64,000 nucleotides of DNA from Bacteroidetes bacterium GWC2_46_850 (GCA_001768325.1 MENQ01000019.1:48862-112861); one strand, 5' to 3'; counted from the stretch's first letter, positions 17,997 through 27,275 are shown. Program-made: numbers and translations. The notes: generated by a model from the sequence alone, not told the origin.

Positions 17997-20108
17997 ATGG
18001 GAAACAAGGAAATTTACATCCTGAAAAGGGACGGAAAACGAGTCCCTTTCTCTATCAAAAAAATTGAAAATGCCATTGCAAAAGCATTTCTGTCGGTCGA
18101 CACATTCGCCACAGAGGACGACTTCATCTCCATCCTCTCCCGTCTCCATATTTTCAATGGGATGACGGTGGAGGAGATCCAGAATCAGGTAGAAACAGCC
18201 TTGATGGCTGAACAATACTTTGCCGTAGCAAAAACATACATGTTGTACCGGCAAAAACATACCGAAACACGCGAGATACGGGACAAGATGAACTTTCTAA
18301 TCGACTATTGCGATGCTCAAAACGCAGCCACGGGAAGTAAATTCGACGCAAATGCCAATGTGGAGAAGAAAAATATTGCCACGCTCATCGGTGAACTACC
18401 CAAAAGAAACTTCATTGACCTGAACCGGAAAATGATTACCGACCGATTAAAGAAAATGTACGGAAAAGAGCTATCAGACAAATATATAGGCATGCTTAAC
18501 GGGCACTTTATTTACAAGAACGACGAAACCAGTCTGGCCAACTATTGTGCAAGCATTACCATGTACCCCTGGTTATTAAACGGTACCCTATCCATCGGCG
18601 GCAACTCTACCCCACCCACCAACCTGAAATCGTTCTGCGGCGGGTTTATCAATATGGTATTCATGGTATCGAGCATGCTAAGCGGCGCCTGTGCCACGCC
18701 GGAGTTCCTGATGTATCTGGACTATTTCATTCACTTAGAATATGGCGATGATTATTTTGAACACGTCGACGATGTGGTGGATTTATCAAAACGACGGCGG
18801 ACGCTCGATAAGATTATCACCGATTGCTTCGAGCAGATTGTTTACTCCATCAACCAGCCGACAGGAGCACGTAACTTTCAGGCTGTTTTCTGGAATATTT
18901 CCTACTACGACAGGTATTACTTCGAAAGCCTGTTCGGCGAATTCCGTTTTCCCGACGGATCACATCCGACCTGGAAATCCATCAGCTGGCTGCAAAAGCG
19001 GTTCATGAGATGGTTTAACAAGGAACGCACAAAGGCGGTACTTACCTTCCCCGTAGAAACGATGGCGCTGCTCTCAAAGGAAGGTGATATGCCGGATGCA
19101 GAGTATGCCGATTTTACTGCCGAGATGTATTCAGAAGGGCATTCGTTCTTTACCTACATGAGCGACCATGCCGATTCGCTGGCAAGCTGCTGCCGGCTGC
19201 GCAATGAGATCCAGGACAACGGGTTCAGTTATACACTCGGGGCGGGAGGAGTATCTACGGGATCAAAAAGTGTGCTGACTATCAATCTGAATCGTTGCGT
19301 CCAGTATGCAGGCCGCACGGGACAATCCTATATGGCGTTCCTGGAAGAGGTGGTGGACCTGACGCATAAGGTACAAGTCGCCTATAATGAAAATCTGAAG
19401 ATGTTTCACGAGAAGGGGATGCTACCTCTTTTTGACGCTGGCTATATCAATATCGGGCGGCAATATCTGACCATCGGTGTGAACGGGTTGGTGGAAGCTG
19501 CCGAATCACAGGGAATCGAAATCAATGATAATCCCCGGTATCTGGCTTTTGTGCAGGAGGTACTGGGCCTTATCGAACGGTATAACAAAAAATACCGATC
19601 AAAAGAACTCATGTTTAATTGTGAGATGATTCCTGCCGAAAACGTGGGTGTGAAACATGCCAAATGGGACAAAGAAGATGGATACCTTGTGCCACGTGGC
19701 TGTTACAACAGTTACTTTTATATCGTGGAAGACGCGTCTATCAACGTGATCGATAAGTTCCGTCTGCATGGGCGTGCATATATCGAGCACCTGACGGGCG
19801 GTTCGGCTTTACATATGAACCTGGAAGAACATCTCTCGAAAGTACAATATCGACAGCTGTTGCGAGTGGCCGCCATGGAAGGATGCAACTATTTCACGTT
19901 TAATATCCCGAACACAGTATGCAACGTGTGTGGAACGATCGACAAGCGTTATCTGAAGCACTGTCCCAAGTGTGATTCGGAGAATGTGGATTATCTCACC
20001 CGTGTGATCGGGTACATGAAGCGGGTCAGCAACTTTTCTGCAGCCCGACAGACAGAGGCTTCCAGGCGATGCTACGGGCAATTAGAGAATGAAGTGATTG
20101 TATGTTGA
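17997..20108 (+). CDS. nrdD: Anaerobic (class III) ribonucleoside-triphosphate reductase
   Basis: Oxygen-sensitive glycyl-radical enzyme making deoxyribonucleotides. 703 aa. An ATP-cone allosteric domain covers about residues 3-95. The catalytic barrel contains SLANYCASITMYPWL and the C-terminal zinc ribbon Cys642/645 and Cys656/659 (CNVCG...CPKC). The radical glycine is about Gly672 in RVIGYMKRVSNFS. The next gene, nrdG, overlaps its end by 7 bases. Placement behind a cobalamin riboswitch suggests it is used when B12, and hence a class II enzyme, is scarce (inference). Confidence 0.95.
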   Translation: MGNKEIYILKRDGKRVPFSIKKIENAIAKAFLSVDTFATEDDFISILSRLHIFNGMTVEEIQNQVETALMAEQYFAVAKTYMLYRQKHTETREIRDKMNFLIDYCDAQNAATGSKFDANANVEKKNIATLIGELPKRNFIDLNRKMITDRLKKMYGKELSDKYIGMLNGHFIYKNDETSLANYCASITMYPWLLNGTLSIGGNSTPPTNLKSFCGGFINMVFMVSSMLSGACATPEFLMYLDYFIHLEYGDDYFEHVDDVVDLSKRRRTLDKIITDCFEQIVYSINQPTGARNFQAVFWNISYYDRYYFESLFGEFRFPDGSHPTWKSISWLQKRFMRWFNKERTKAVLTFPVETMALLSKEGDMPDAEYADFTAEMYSEGHSFFTYMSDHADSLASCCRLRNEIQDNGFSYTLGAGGVSTGSKSVLTINLNRCVQYAGRTGQSYMAFLEEVVDLTHKVQVAYNENLKMFHEKGMLPLFDAGYINIGRQYLTIGVNGLVEAAESQGIEINDNPRYLAFVQEVLGLIERYNKKYRSKELMFNCEMIPAENVGVKHAKWDKEDGYLVPRGCYNSYFYIVEDASINVIDKFRLHGRAYIEHLTGGSALHMNLEEHLSKVQYRQLLRVAAMEGCNYFTFNIPNTVCNVCGTIDKRYLKHCPKCDSENVDYLTRVIGYMKRVSNFSAARQTEASRRCYGQLENEVIVC

Positions 20109-20563
20109 AATACGTTAACTACGACATTGTCTTTCAGGAGATCCCCGACGAGGTGACGCTGTCGATTAACTTGTCGGGGTGCCCCTATCGCTGTCGGGAG
20201 TGCCATAGCCCGGCCTTGCAGAAGGATATCGGGGAAGAACTGGATGAAGACGTTCTTACCGGACTATTGCAGGCGTATGGCAAGACAATCACCTGTATCT
20301 GCTTTATGGGAGGCGATGCCCATCCTGAGAAAGTATATGAGTTGGCCGAGCATGTGCAAAAAAAATGGCAGGGGACAATCAAGACGGCATGGTATTCAGG
20401 AAAAGACAGCATTCACCATCGGGCTTCAGACTGTTTTGATTTCGTGAAGACCGGCCCCTATATCAAAGCACGGGGAGGATTGGATAAGAAAACCACCAAC
20501 CAAAGGCTCTACCAGGTCAACAATGGTTGTTTGGTTGATATTACTTACCGGCTGCAGAAATAA
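20102..20563 (+). CDS. nrdG: Anaerobic RNR activating radical-SAM protein
   Basis: Installs the glycyl radical on NrdD using SAM and a 4Fe-4S cluster. 153 aa. The cluster motif is CPYRCREC (Cys27, Cys31, Cys34). FMGGDAHPEKVYELA is the SAM-binding GGE-like region. Overlap with nrdD shows a single operon. The stop codon is part of the terminator hairpin that follows. Confidence 0.94.
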   Translation: MLKYVNYDIVFQEIPDEVTLSINLSGCPYRCRECHSPALQKDIGEELDEDVLTGLLQAYGKTITCICFMGGDAHPEKVYELAEHVQKKWQGTIKTAWYSGKDSIHHRASDCFDFVKTGPYIKARGGLDKKTTNQRLYQVNNGCLVDITYRLQK

Positions 20564-20593
20564 ACAATAGAGCGGTTGCTCGCTCTATTGTTT
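20562..20593. terminator. Terminator hairpin of nrdDG
   Basis: A perfect 13-bp stem aaacaatagagcg/cgctctattgttt with a 6-nt loop starts inside the nrdG stop codon. The A/T flanks make it usable from both sides, so it also suits the convergent porin gene. Confidence 0.75.
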
Positions 20594-20646
20594 ATTGTGT
20601 AAAAATCCTTTTATATTTTACCGGTTCCAGAACCTCATGACTTGCT

Positions 20647-22218
20647 TTAAAATTTATATCCTAGCGTGACAAGTCCTCTGAATGAACTGTTTTTCAACTC
20701 AAACGGACTGGCATCAATCACTAAATCCTCCCTGTTTTCGGTCCACAGATTGGGGAAAGGATAAAGATCGTCGGTTTGCGTCTTGTAGACAATAGCCAGG
20801 TCGAGGAAAAAGTTCCTGTTAAAGCGATAGCCGACTCCTCCTGTAAAGTAATTGCTGTCACCTTCTACCCTGTAGATGGTATTGGAGCCGGCGACGGCAG
20901 CATCCCCCTTTTCTTTGAATACAGCGTCATAAGGATTCTGCATCCAGGCATAGCCCAGGCGACCCGAAAACTGCGGCGTAAAGCGGTACTCCACCCCTGC
21001 CTTCACGGTAGATGCGGGGCGGAAGTCCATCGAAATATATTCGTTGTCGATGTCGTACCAATCGGCATCGTCGGGAGAGCCGGAAGGTACCTCCAGCTTC
21101 ATGCGGCTGTAGTCTACCAGTTCATAATCCATGCTGGCGATGAAATTACTTCCGAATACGCCGGCGATGCTGGCCACAATCTTGCCGGGTGTCTTCAGGT
21201 CGTAGTCATTGGTAAAGACGGCCGAATAAGTTTGTCCCGGTTTATAAGCCGGATCTGTCGCATAGGCTCCCATGTCGTCATCAATCTGTGCCTCGTAGGT
21301 TTCAGTCAATGCGTACCAGGTAGGTGTGTGCCATGCGAGGCCGAGCCGAAGGAAATTGACCGGCCTGAAGATAGCCCCCAATTTGGCACTCACGCCGGCA
21401 CCACTGGTGGTGACCCAGTTTGTGAGGGTATAGCCACCCTGCTGTTGGTCACCCTGGTAAAAGTCTTCCAGATAATTAGATTCAAGGTTATAGGATATAT
21501 CCTTGATGGAGAGAGAAAGACCCAGATTCAGCATATGGCCGATGGTGGTGCCCACCGTAAAATCATAATTATCAGTATGTCCCCTTTCCTTCGTACTGAT
21601 CTCACCAATGGGCGTATCACCAAAAGTATTTACCGGATCGTAGCTGGCTCCGTTATTGACCGGGTTGATCAGATGGGAGTTAAAACCCAGCACAGAGAGC
21701 CAGGGTTGTGTCATAAAAGGATCGGGCAGGTTATCTCCCATCTTCAGGTCAGAAGGGTTCACACCGGCGCTTCTGTCTGCAATGTAATCGATCATGGTGC
21801 TGGCGGCCGGGCCTGCGGCGGAAATGGTTTTATCGAACGATTTCAGCCGGTTGTAGGAAAAGCCGAAATTCACGAGTGGAACCACATCGTTCCGCAGGGG
21901 AAAGTAGCCCACGAAACCAAGGTTGTCCATGTCGAAACGGGTTTTGTTCGCGTTCAGATCGCCCGCGCTCGATCTCTCCTGCGATAGGTTCAATGTTCCC
22001 ACGACTTCCGAACTGCGATAAACCGCAATACCGGCAGGGTTACTGGAGATAGCCGTCTGATCGCCACCCAGTGCGCCAAATGCGCCACCCATAGACATGG
22101 AGCGGGCGGTGCCGTGAAGATCTTCGCGGGAAAAACGCAACGCATCCACTTCCGACTGTGCAAAAAGTGATGCCGAGAGCGGGAACAATGTAAAAAGTAT
22201 GTAAATGATTTTTTTCAT
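20647..22218 (-). CDS. Outer-membrane FadL/OmpP1-type transport protein
   Basis: 523 aa from ATG 22218 (a second ATG at 22230 is possible), with signal peptide MKKIIYILFTLFPLSASLFAQ. The mature start (ALRFSREDLHGTARSMSMGGAFGALGGDQTAISSNPAGIAVY) is the conserved plug region of the OMPP1/FadL/TodX family, followed by alternating beta strands and a C-terminal strand ending in LGYKF. It is a hydrophobic-compound porin by family; Bacteroidetes annotation often says hemin receptor without proof. Transcribed behind the low-complexity gene at 22304-23644. Confidence 0.85.
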   Translation of the reverse strand: MKKIIYILFTLFPLSASLFAQSEVDALRFSREDLHGTARSMSMGGAFGALGGDQTAISSNPAGIAVYRSSEVVGTLNLSQERSSAGDLNANKTRFDMDNLGFVGYFPLRNDVVPLVNFGFSYNRLKSFDKTISAAGPAASTMIDYIADRSAGVNPSDLKMGDNLPDPFMTQPWLSVLGFNSHLINPVNNGASYDPVNTFGDTPIGEISTKERGHTDNYDFTVGTTIGHMLNLGLSLSIKDISYNLESNYLEDFYQGDQQQGGYTLTNWVTTSGAGVSAKLGAIFRPVNFLRLGLAWHTPTWYALTETYEAQIDDDMGAYATDPAYKPGQTYSAVFTNDYDLKTPGKIVASIAGVFGSNFIASMDYELVDYSRMKLEVPSGSPDDADWYDIDNEYISMDFRPASTVKAGVEYRFTPQFSGRLGYAWMQNPYDAVFKEKGDAAVAGSNTIYRVEGDSNYFTGGVGYRFNRNFFLDLAIVYKTQTDDLYPFPNLWTENREDLVIDASPFELKNSSFRGLVTLGYKF

Positions 22219-22247
22219 AATCTTGATCATATGGAGTGTGTATGAGA

Positions 22248-22290
22248 AAGACTGTCTCCATTAGCACACGCTGGTGTGGGAGACAGTCTT
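22248..22290. terminator. Long hairpin between the low-complexity gene and the porin
   Basis: The outer stem aagactgtctcc/ggagacagtctt (12 bp) continues to an inner cacac/gtgtg around a 4-nt loop. On the minus strand there is no T-run after it, so it may attenuate transcription or protect mRNA ends rather than terminate fully. Confidence 0.55.
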
Positions 22291-22303
22291 GAATGCTTGT
22301 TAC

Positions 22304-23644
22304 CTATCTGCGGCTACCGCTTGAACGTCCGCTGCTGCCTGAGCTTGAACTTCTGCTACTGCTGCCGTAGGAACTACCCGATGAGGAACTGCGGGTGGGA
22401 GCAGAATAGGTGGAACTTCTCCCGGAACTCGAGCTTCTCGACGGTGTGGAGTATGTGTTACTGCTCCGGGTGGGAGTTGTGCTCCTCTCATAGCTTGAGC
22501 TGCTTCTCGAAGGAGAAGTGGAACTTCTCTGATAGGTGTTTCCACTGCGTGTGGGAGAAGTCGTATTACGCTGATAAGTAGCACGATTCCTGGTGGTACC
22601 CGATTCGGTGGCTCTGTTGATAGAGCTTGAGCGACTGGTGGTACCCGAACGATCAATGACACGTCCGGTACGGGAGTCATATGCTCTGCCGGAATTATCA
22701 ATGATTCTTGTTCTTGAGGAGGTAGATGCACTTCTACCTGTAACACTGCTTCGTGTACCGCTTGTGGCTGTTCTACCGGAAACTGAGCCGCGCGTATTGG
22801 TTGTTCTGCCGGACAAGGCGCTGCGTGTTCCCGACGTGGAGGATGATCTTCCCGAGAGCCGTGCGGCACTGCTGCTCCTGCTTGCTGAGCTTGATCTGTA
22901 GAGACCTGTACTTCTTCCCGAACGGTTGTGGGTCAGGCTGCTGTAATATCCGTCATAGAACCCATGGCTATATCCGCCACCACCATATCCGCCGTATCCA
23001 TAGTACCAGGGATCATACCAGCCACCATAATACCCGCCATAATACCAGGGTGAATACCAGCGACTATAGTACCAGGGACTCCTCATGCCATACCAACCGC
23101 CGTATCCGTAAAACCAAGGGTCATACCAGCGACTGTAATAACCTCCGTAATACCAGGGATCATACCAGGGGTCATACCAGGGATAATAGGAGGATCCCCA
23201 CCCCATACCATAATAGATGTTGTTGTTCCAACCGCGATTGTTGTAATTTTCATACAGGTCATCACCCACATATACAATCACTTCGTCGGCACCCGAAATC
23301 TTGATGCTCGACTCCGGATCGTGAAAACGCACAATCCGGTCGGTATATTGATATTCTGTATAATCTTCTGCCTGGTCGGAATAGGACTGATCGTTCGACA
23401 AGGTGTCGATGCTCCCCCTGCGATTATATTCGTCTACATCCCTACCGTTGGCAACCACCTCCATGTTCGAGGCGTCACCCTGTACAATAACCACTTTCTT
23501 TTTCTGTGGTTCCTGCAGTTGTTTCTGAACTCTCACGGGCTCGCTTCTCGTCGGATCGGCATATATATCATCCCATTCCTGGGCAAAACCGAAGAGAGGC
23601 ACCGCTGTCAGCAAAACGGTCAGTAAAATCTTATTCGTTTTCAT
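22304..23644 (-). CDS. Exported protein with Tyr/Trp/Gly-rich and Ser/Arg/Thr-rich low-complexity halves
   Basis: 446 aa. Signal peptide MKTNKILLTVLLTAVPLFGFAQ is followed by ~110 ordinary residues (EPVRVQKQLQEPQKKKVVIVQGDASNMEV). Residues ~145-235 are built of Tyr, Trp, Gly and Pro (repeating YDPWY, YYGGYY, SRWYDPW). The last ~200 residues are almost only Ser, Arg, Thr, Gly with a few Tyr. No enzyme motif is seen. Similar Bacteroidetes proteins have been labelled vitellogenin-like by composition only. An adhesive or RNA/surface-binding role is speculation. It is followed by the FadL-like gene on the same strand. Confidence 0.8.
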   Translation of the reverse strand: MKTNKILLTVLLTAVPLFGFAQEWDDIYADPTRSEPVRVQKQLQEPQKKKVVIVQGDASNMEVVANGRDVDEYNRRGSIDTLSNDQSYSDQAEDYTEYQYTDRIVRFHDPESSIKISGADEVIVYVGDDLYENYNNRGWNNNIYYGMGWGSSYYPWYDPWYDPWYYGGYYSRWYDPWFYGYGGWYGMRSPWYYSRWYSPWYYGGYYGGWYDPWYYGYGGYGGGGYSHGFYDGYYSSLTHNRSGRSTGLYRSSSASRSSSAARLSGRSSSTSGTRSALSGRTTNTRGSVSGRTATSGTRSSVTGRSASTSSRTRIIDNSGRAYDSRTGRVIDRSGTTSRSSSINRATESGTTRNRATYQRNTTSPTRSGNTYQRSSTSPSRSSSSYERSTTPTRSSNTYSTPSRSSSSGRSSTYSAPTRSSSSGSSYGSSSRSSSSGSSGRSSGSRR

Positions 23645-23770
23645 AGTTTCTCCCCATTTTATATTTATTCTTTTTTTGATTACTTCGTTAACTGTTTGAC
23701 ATTCTTTGCAGGCAATAGTTTAATGTTCAATGATATTTTCTCAACTGATTGTTGTCGCACCATTTGCATA

Positions 23771-23778
23771 CAAATATA
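23771..23778 (-). promoter_or_regulatory. -7 box for the low-complexity protein gene
   Basis: The minus strand reads TATATTTG (TAnnTTTG), about 127 bases upstream of the start, implying a long leader. Confidence 0.3.
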
Positions 23779-23951
23779 CAAATCAAAACAGATAAATCAT
23801 CCCCTTTAATCTGAAAGACGCTGTTTTTTCCAAAACGTTGCATCTCTTTTCGTTAAAAAAACGCAATGACAGTGGTCAATAGACCATTATGGGAGTAATA
23901 TTGGGATGGATGGCCGGAGATGAACAGAACCAGATCGCACGGAAAGCATTC

Positions 23952-24713
23952 CTACAGGGTTAACTCCAGTCCGTCGTAAGCCAGCTTCACGTGGGGAGGA
24001 AGTTCTTTTTCCACATCCTCATGCAATCCCATTTCGTGGCTCATGTGGGTAAAATATGCTTTTTCAGGTCCGATTCTGTCTACCACCTGCAAAGCCTGTT
24101 GTAATGTCTGGTGTGAAATGTGTTCCTTTTTCCTGAGTGCACTGATCACCAGCGTATCCACATTTTTCAATTTATCAAATTCTGTTTCGGGAATGGTTTT
24201 TACATCAGTCAGGTATACAAAATCGCGGATACGATATCCCAATATGGGCAGCTTGTAGTGCATCACACGAATGGGAATCACGTCAACATTACCAACCCTA
24301 AAAGATTCTTTTTCACTGATCTTCCGGATGTTGATATCGGGCACGCCACCATACCTGACAGGACCGAAACAATAAGGCATGCGCTCCCGGATAGTCTGCG
24401 ACAACTGCTCTTCCATAAACAGTTCCACGGATCCGAAGACTGAAAAGGGGCGCAGATCATCGATGCCTCCGATGTGATCATAATGTTCATGTGTGAGCAG
24501 CATTCCGTCGATCTTCCCGAAGCGAAGCGGGAGCATTTGTTGCCGGAAGTCGGGTGTACAATCGATCACCAGCACCTTCCCGGCTGCTTCTATCCTCACA
24601 GATGCCCGCAACCGTTTATCGCGTGCATCAACGGAAGAACATACTGCACAGTCGCACCCTATTTGCGGTACCCCCGTAGAGGTACCCGTACCCAAAAACC
24701 GTACTTTCATCAT
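23952..24713 (-). CDS. MBL-fold metallohydrolase (PhnP-like)
   Basis: 253 aa. The metal-binding motif is LTHEHYDHIGGIDDL, with later His residues at FTHMSHEMG. The start MKVRFLGTGTSTGVPQIGCDCAVC is the signature of the PhnP/lipB-adjacent phosphodiesterase branch, including a Cys-x-Cys-x2-Cys cluster. Its substrate is probably a cyclic phosphodiester, but no phn genes are nearby. Two adjacent ATGs (24713, 24710) are possible starts. Confidence 0.88.
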   Translation of the reverse strand: MMKVRFLGTGTSTGVPQIGCDCAVCSSVDARDKRLRASVRIEAAGKVLVIDCTPDFRQQMLPLRFGKIDGMLLTHEHYDHIGGIDDLRPFSVFGSVELFMEEQLSQTIRERMPYCFGPVRYGGVPDINIRKISEKESFRVGNVDVIPIRVMHYKLPILGYRIRDFVYLTDVKTIPETEFDKLKNVDTLVISALRKKEHISHQTLQQALQVVDRIGPEKAYFTHMSHEMGLHEDVEKELPPHVKLAYDGLELTL

Positions 24714-24727
24714 CTACCGTACTAAAA

Positions 24728-24758
24728 AAGCTGCCACATTTTCTGTTTCAGGCAGCTT
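24728..24758 (-). terminator. Terminator downstream of the SPOR lipoprotein gene
   Basis: Stem aagctgcc/ggcagctt with a 15-nt loop. On the minus strand the stem runs into TTTTTT, the usual intrinsic-terminator layout. A second hairpin lies just before it. Confidence 0.65.
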
Positions 24759-24773
24759 CTCATTTTTTGAAGA

Positions 24774-24802
24774 GGGTGTTGGGGAAACTGATCCCAACAC
24801 CC
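24774..24802. terminator. Second hairpin, gggtgttggg/cccaacaccc
   Basis: A 10-bp perfect stem with a 9-nt loop. The plus strand continues with TTTT. It sits in tandem with the previous terminator between the SPOR and MBL genes. Confidence 0.5.
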
Positions 24803-24856
24803 TTTTATGAATTCAACTTTCTCAGATAATCCTCTGAGTATGCAATGAAATTATAA

Positions 24857-25369
24857 TCAATATTGTCTCTCCAGTATCCAGAGGTCGTTGAAAGGAACAC
24901 CGTATGTCCTTCTCAGGTAATCGGTATCGCCCTTGGCTGAATAGATATTGTATAGTTCCTCGCGTTTTGCCGCAGCCTGCTGCTTGTCGTCGTAGCTTGC
25001 AACAATTACCCGGTACATTCCCTGTTCGTTTTGTGCCAGGATTACCTGATGCCCTTCGCTGATCATCCTCTCTTTCAGTGATTCGGCGTTCAGTTTTACG
25101 CTCAGTGAGGCAATCACCACACTGTAATTCTTCAGGCCTGCAGCGTCGGTTGCATAGACAGGCTCCACTTTCTCTTTTCTTACCGATACTTCCACAGGAG
25201 GAAGCGGGCTGGCATCTTTTACCACCGTGGTAGGTTGAGATGCGGTTTGCTGCATTTCTCTTTCCTTTGCAGCTTCATAAACCTGCTTGTAAGCACTCTG
25301 TTTGGGTTTACACGATGTACCCAAAACCACCAGGGTAGCCAAAATCAATGCATAATGGAATCTTTTCAT
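24857..25369 (-). CDS. SPOR-domain lipoprotein
   Basis: 170 aa. The signal ends LVVLGTSC, so Cys20 is lipidated. A flexible charged linker of ~60 residues follows. Then comes the ~75-residue SPOR fold (YSVVIASLSVKLNAESLKER, QGMYRVIVASYDDKQQAAAKREEL), which binds denuded septal peptidoglycan. Likely an envelope or division-associated protein. Stand-alone gene with its own promoter box and terminator. Confidence 0.88.
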   Translation of the reverse strand: MKRFHYALILATLVVLGTSCKPKQSAYKQVYEAAKEREMQQTASQPTTVVKDASPLPPVEVSVRKEKVEPVYATDAAGLKNYSVVIASLSVKLNAESLKERMISEGHQVILAQNEQGMYRVIVASYDDKQQAAAKREELYNIYSAKGDTDYLRRTYGVPFNDLWILERQY

Positions 25370-25425
25370 CTGTATTCAAGTATTATTTTTTATCTCTTAC
25401 CCTCACCATGGGTAAAACGTTCCCA

Positions 25426-25433
25426 CAAAGATA
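25426..25433 (-). promoter_or_regulatory. -7 box for the SPOR lipoprotein gene
   Basis: The minus strand reads TATCTTTG, 57 bases upstream of the start. Confidence 0.45.
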
Positions 25434-25478
25434 GTAAAGATGGCGTTGTTTGTACATCTGGGGATGTGAAAATAAATT

Positions 25479-25504
25479 AAATGGAGCCGTTTCCTGGCTC
25501 CATT
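25479..25504 (-). terminator. Terminator of the DUF4382 gene
   Basis: Perfect 10-bp stem aaatggagcc/ggctccattt with a 6-nt loop, directly downstream of the DUF4382 gene. On the minus strand it is followed by an AT-rich TTAATTTATTTT tract. Confidence 0.65.
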
Positions 25505-25533
25505 TATCTGTTTAATTCAAATCCTGGTGTCGA

Positions 25534-26388
25534 TCAATCATTGTGCAGTTGGATAGTACCAAGATCGTAAACTTCTCCAGCCTTTACTTCGATATTATTA
25601 ATCACGGTATCCCGGTAGTTTGTGGTCGTATCCGCAAAGACCTTCAGATTCCAGCTGGCCGGTTTCAAACCCGGGAACAGGAACATTCCGTTGTCTTCGG
25701 GGAGAGAAATGACCGTATCTTCACCGTTGATGATTTGAACGTAGCTCACACCCGCGGCTTCAACTCTCGCAGGTAGGGCGATCCCTTTTATCGAACCGCC
25801 GAATGCATCGGCATAGGTCCTGATAACCGGCTTCAGATGATAGGTATCATTGCCTCTTTTGACAACCGATCGGGCGGCATCAAAGTCGATCACAAAGCTG
25901 TAAGCCAGGTCGGCCTGCAATGTCTCATGGAGATTAAACTTAAGACCGCTGGTTTGGGCTGACGGTGTCTGCAGGTCGTGTGCTACACCATCGACCACCA
26001 CATTGCTTTCATCTCCGAGTATCAACCTTATCTGACTGATTTTGCCTGCAGGAATATCACCCCCGGCCAGCAGGACTGTCTCTCCGTTTCTGAAGTCCAG
26101 CAGGTTATAAATTCCCGGATTGGGGACATCCAGTTCAACCCAGGATACTTCACTTGAGTCGATATCGTCTTCGACATCAAAAAAAGCGTCGGCTATACCC
26201 ACGCGAACACCTCGAATATCGATATTCACTTCGTCATAATTCAAAGCAGGAGCATCGGTCAGTTTAAACTGGATGCTTGCTTTTCCGTCTGTGAGCTTTT
26301 CATTCTCATTTGTACAACTCACCGCTCCCCACAACATCAACATGGCTGCTATTGTCAGGGAACCACTTTTTAAAAATCTTGTCTTCAT
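25534..26388 (-). CDS. DUF4382 lipoprotein
   Basis: 284 aa from ATG 26388. The lipoprotein signal ends MLWGAVSC. The mature part carries the DUF4382 pattern (SIQFKLTDAPALNYDEVNIDIRGVRV, WVELDVPNPGIYNLLDFRNGETVLLAGGDIPAGKISQIRLIL) at about residues 35-190. A C-terminal prealbumin/Ig-like segment (AGVSYVQIINGEDTVISLPEDNGMFLFPGL) follows. Probably surface-exposed or periplasmic with a binding role. No partner gene is evident. The upstream ATG at 26400 is less likely because it precedes the signal peptide. Confidence 0.85.
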   Translation of the reverse strand: MKTRFLKSGSLTIAAMLMLWGAVSCTNENEKLTDGKASIQFKLTDAPALNYDEVNIDIRGVRVGIADAFFDVEDDIDSSEVSWVELDVPNPGIYNLLDFRNGETVLLAGGDIPAGKISQIRLILGDESNVVVDGVAHDLQTPSAQTSGLKFNLHETLQADLAYSFVIDFDAARSVVKRGNDTYHLKPVIRTYADAFGGSIKGIALPARVEAAGVSYVQIINGEDTVISLPEDNGMFLFPGLKPASWNLKVFADTTTNYRDTVINNIEVKAGEVYDLGTIQLHND

Positions 26389-26634
26389 AAAGTCTTGCAA
26401 TTAAAAATAAAGTTTTGTTTAAAGGAGATATTCAAAAAAATATCTTACCCCCTTAGAACAAGTGACAGCGACCAAAAAGTTCGCATGACACGGTTAAAGA
26501 TTCAGAAGAAGTGCTAAAGGATAAAATAAAAAAAAGGATGGATGAGCCTTTCAATCATTTACCAGATTCAAAAATTACCAAAACAAAATGTTGTTTATTT
26601 CCGTTATAACAGACATCAATCGCTATTTTTTTTT

Positions 26635-27240
26635 ATGAAAACAACTACTTTCACTTTTTTGCTTTTAATCTTGAGCAGTTTCCTTTTTTACTCCTGCAAT
26701 CAGTTGAACAAACAACGGAATGAGGCGGATCAACGTGACTCAATACCCGGCTACGCAATGAATGACCTGGCGAACAATCCAATGGCCACGGATTTGCATG
26801 AGAAACTGATGGTCTCCTTCAGTGAGGACTGGATGGAGCGGGAATCGGACCCCGATCTTTATCCGGAGTATTACGGGGGTTCATTTATTGACAACAATGG
26901 CATTTTTGTGATTACCGTCACCGGGGACCGGGAGCGTTACAACCGACAGTTGATTACAACGCTCGGGACCGATAATTTCAACGTGGAGACGGTGCAATAT
27001 TCTTACAAACAAATGATGCAGGTGATGGACAGGATTGATGCTTTCCTGGTCGACACCACCATCCCGGAAAATCATCCCGTGATGGCAAATTTTGCCGGCG
27101 CTTACCCAGATGTAATGGAGAATAGGGTGAAGGTACTCCTGAAAATTGTAAACAAAGAAATTACCGATGCCTTTAAAAAAGACATCTCTAACTCCCCTAT
27201 TATCGTATTTGAGCAGGGAGAGATACCCGAATTGTATTAA
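26635..27240 (+). CDS. Lipoprotein of unknown function
   Basis: 201 aa from ATG 26635. The signal is MKTTTFTFLLLILSSFLFYSC. The mature part is hydrophilic with no recognised motif. A sentence-like block (YGGSFIDNNGIFVITVTGDRERYNRQL...) resembles small secreted ligand-binding folds, but nothing diagnostic is seen. An upstream extension to 26542 is open but would bury the signal peptide. It ends in a hairpin that overlaps its last codons. Family unknown. Confidence 0.65.
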   Translation: MKTTTFTFLLLILSSFLFYSCNQLNKQRNEADQRDSIPGYAMNDLANNPMATDLHEKLMVSFSEDWMERESDPDLYPEYYGGSFIDNNGIFVITVTGDRERYNRQLITTLGTDNFNVETVQYSYKQMMQVMDRIDAFLVDTTIPENHPVMANFAGAYPDVMENRVKVLLKIVNKEITDAFKKDISNSPIIVFEQGEIPELY

Positions 27241-27256
27241 AAACGGATATCTCTCC
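27217..27256 (+). terminator. Terminator overlapping the end of the lipoprotein gene
   Basis: Stem ggagagata/tatctctcc with a 22-nt loop, followed by TTCTCTTTT. The left arm lies inside the last coding codons. Confidence 0.5.
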
Positions 27257-27275
27257 TTCTCTTTTGGGTTGATCA

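Noticed and set aside
20776..21987. 403-codon plus-strand frame
   Set aside because: Lies opposite the FadL-like gene, which has a signal peptide and clear family motifs; the plus-strand product is His/Arg-rich nonsense.
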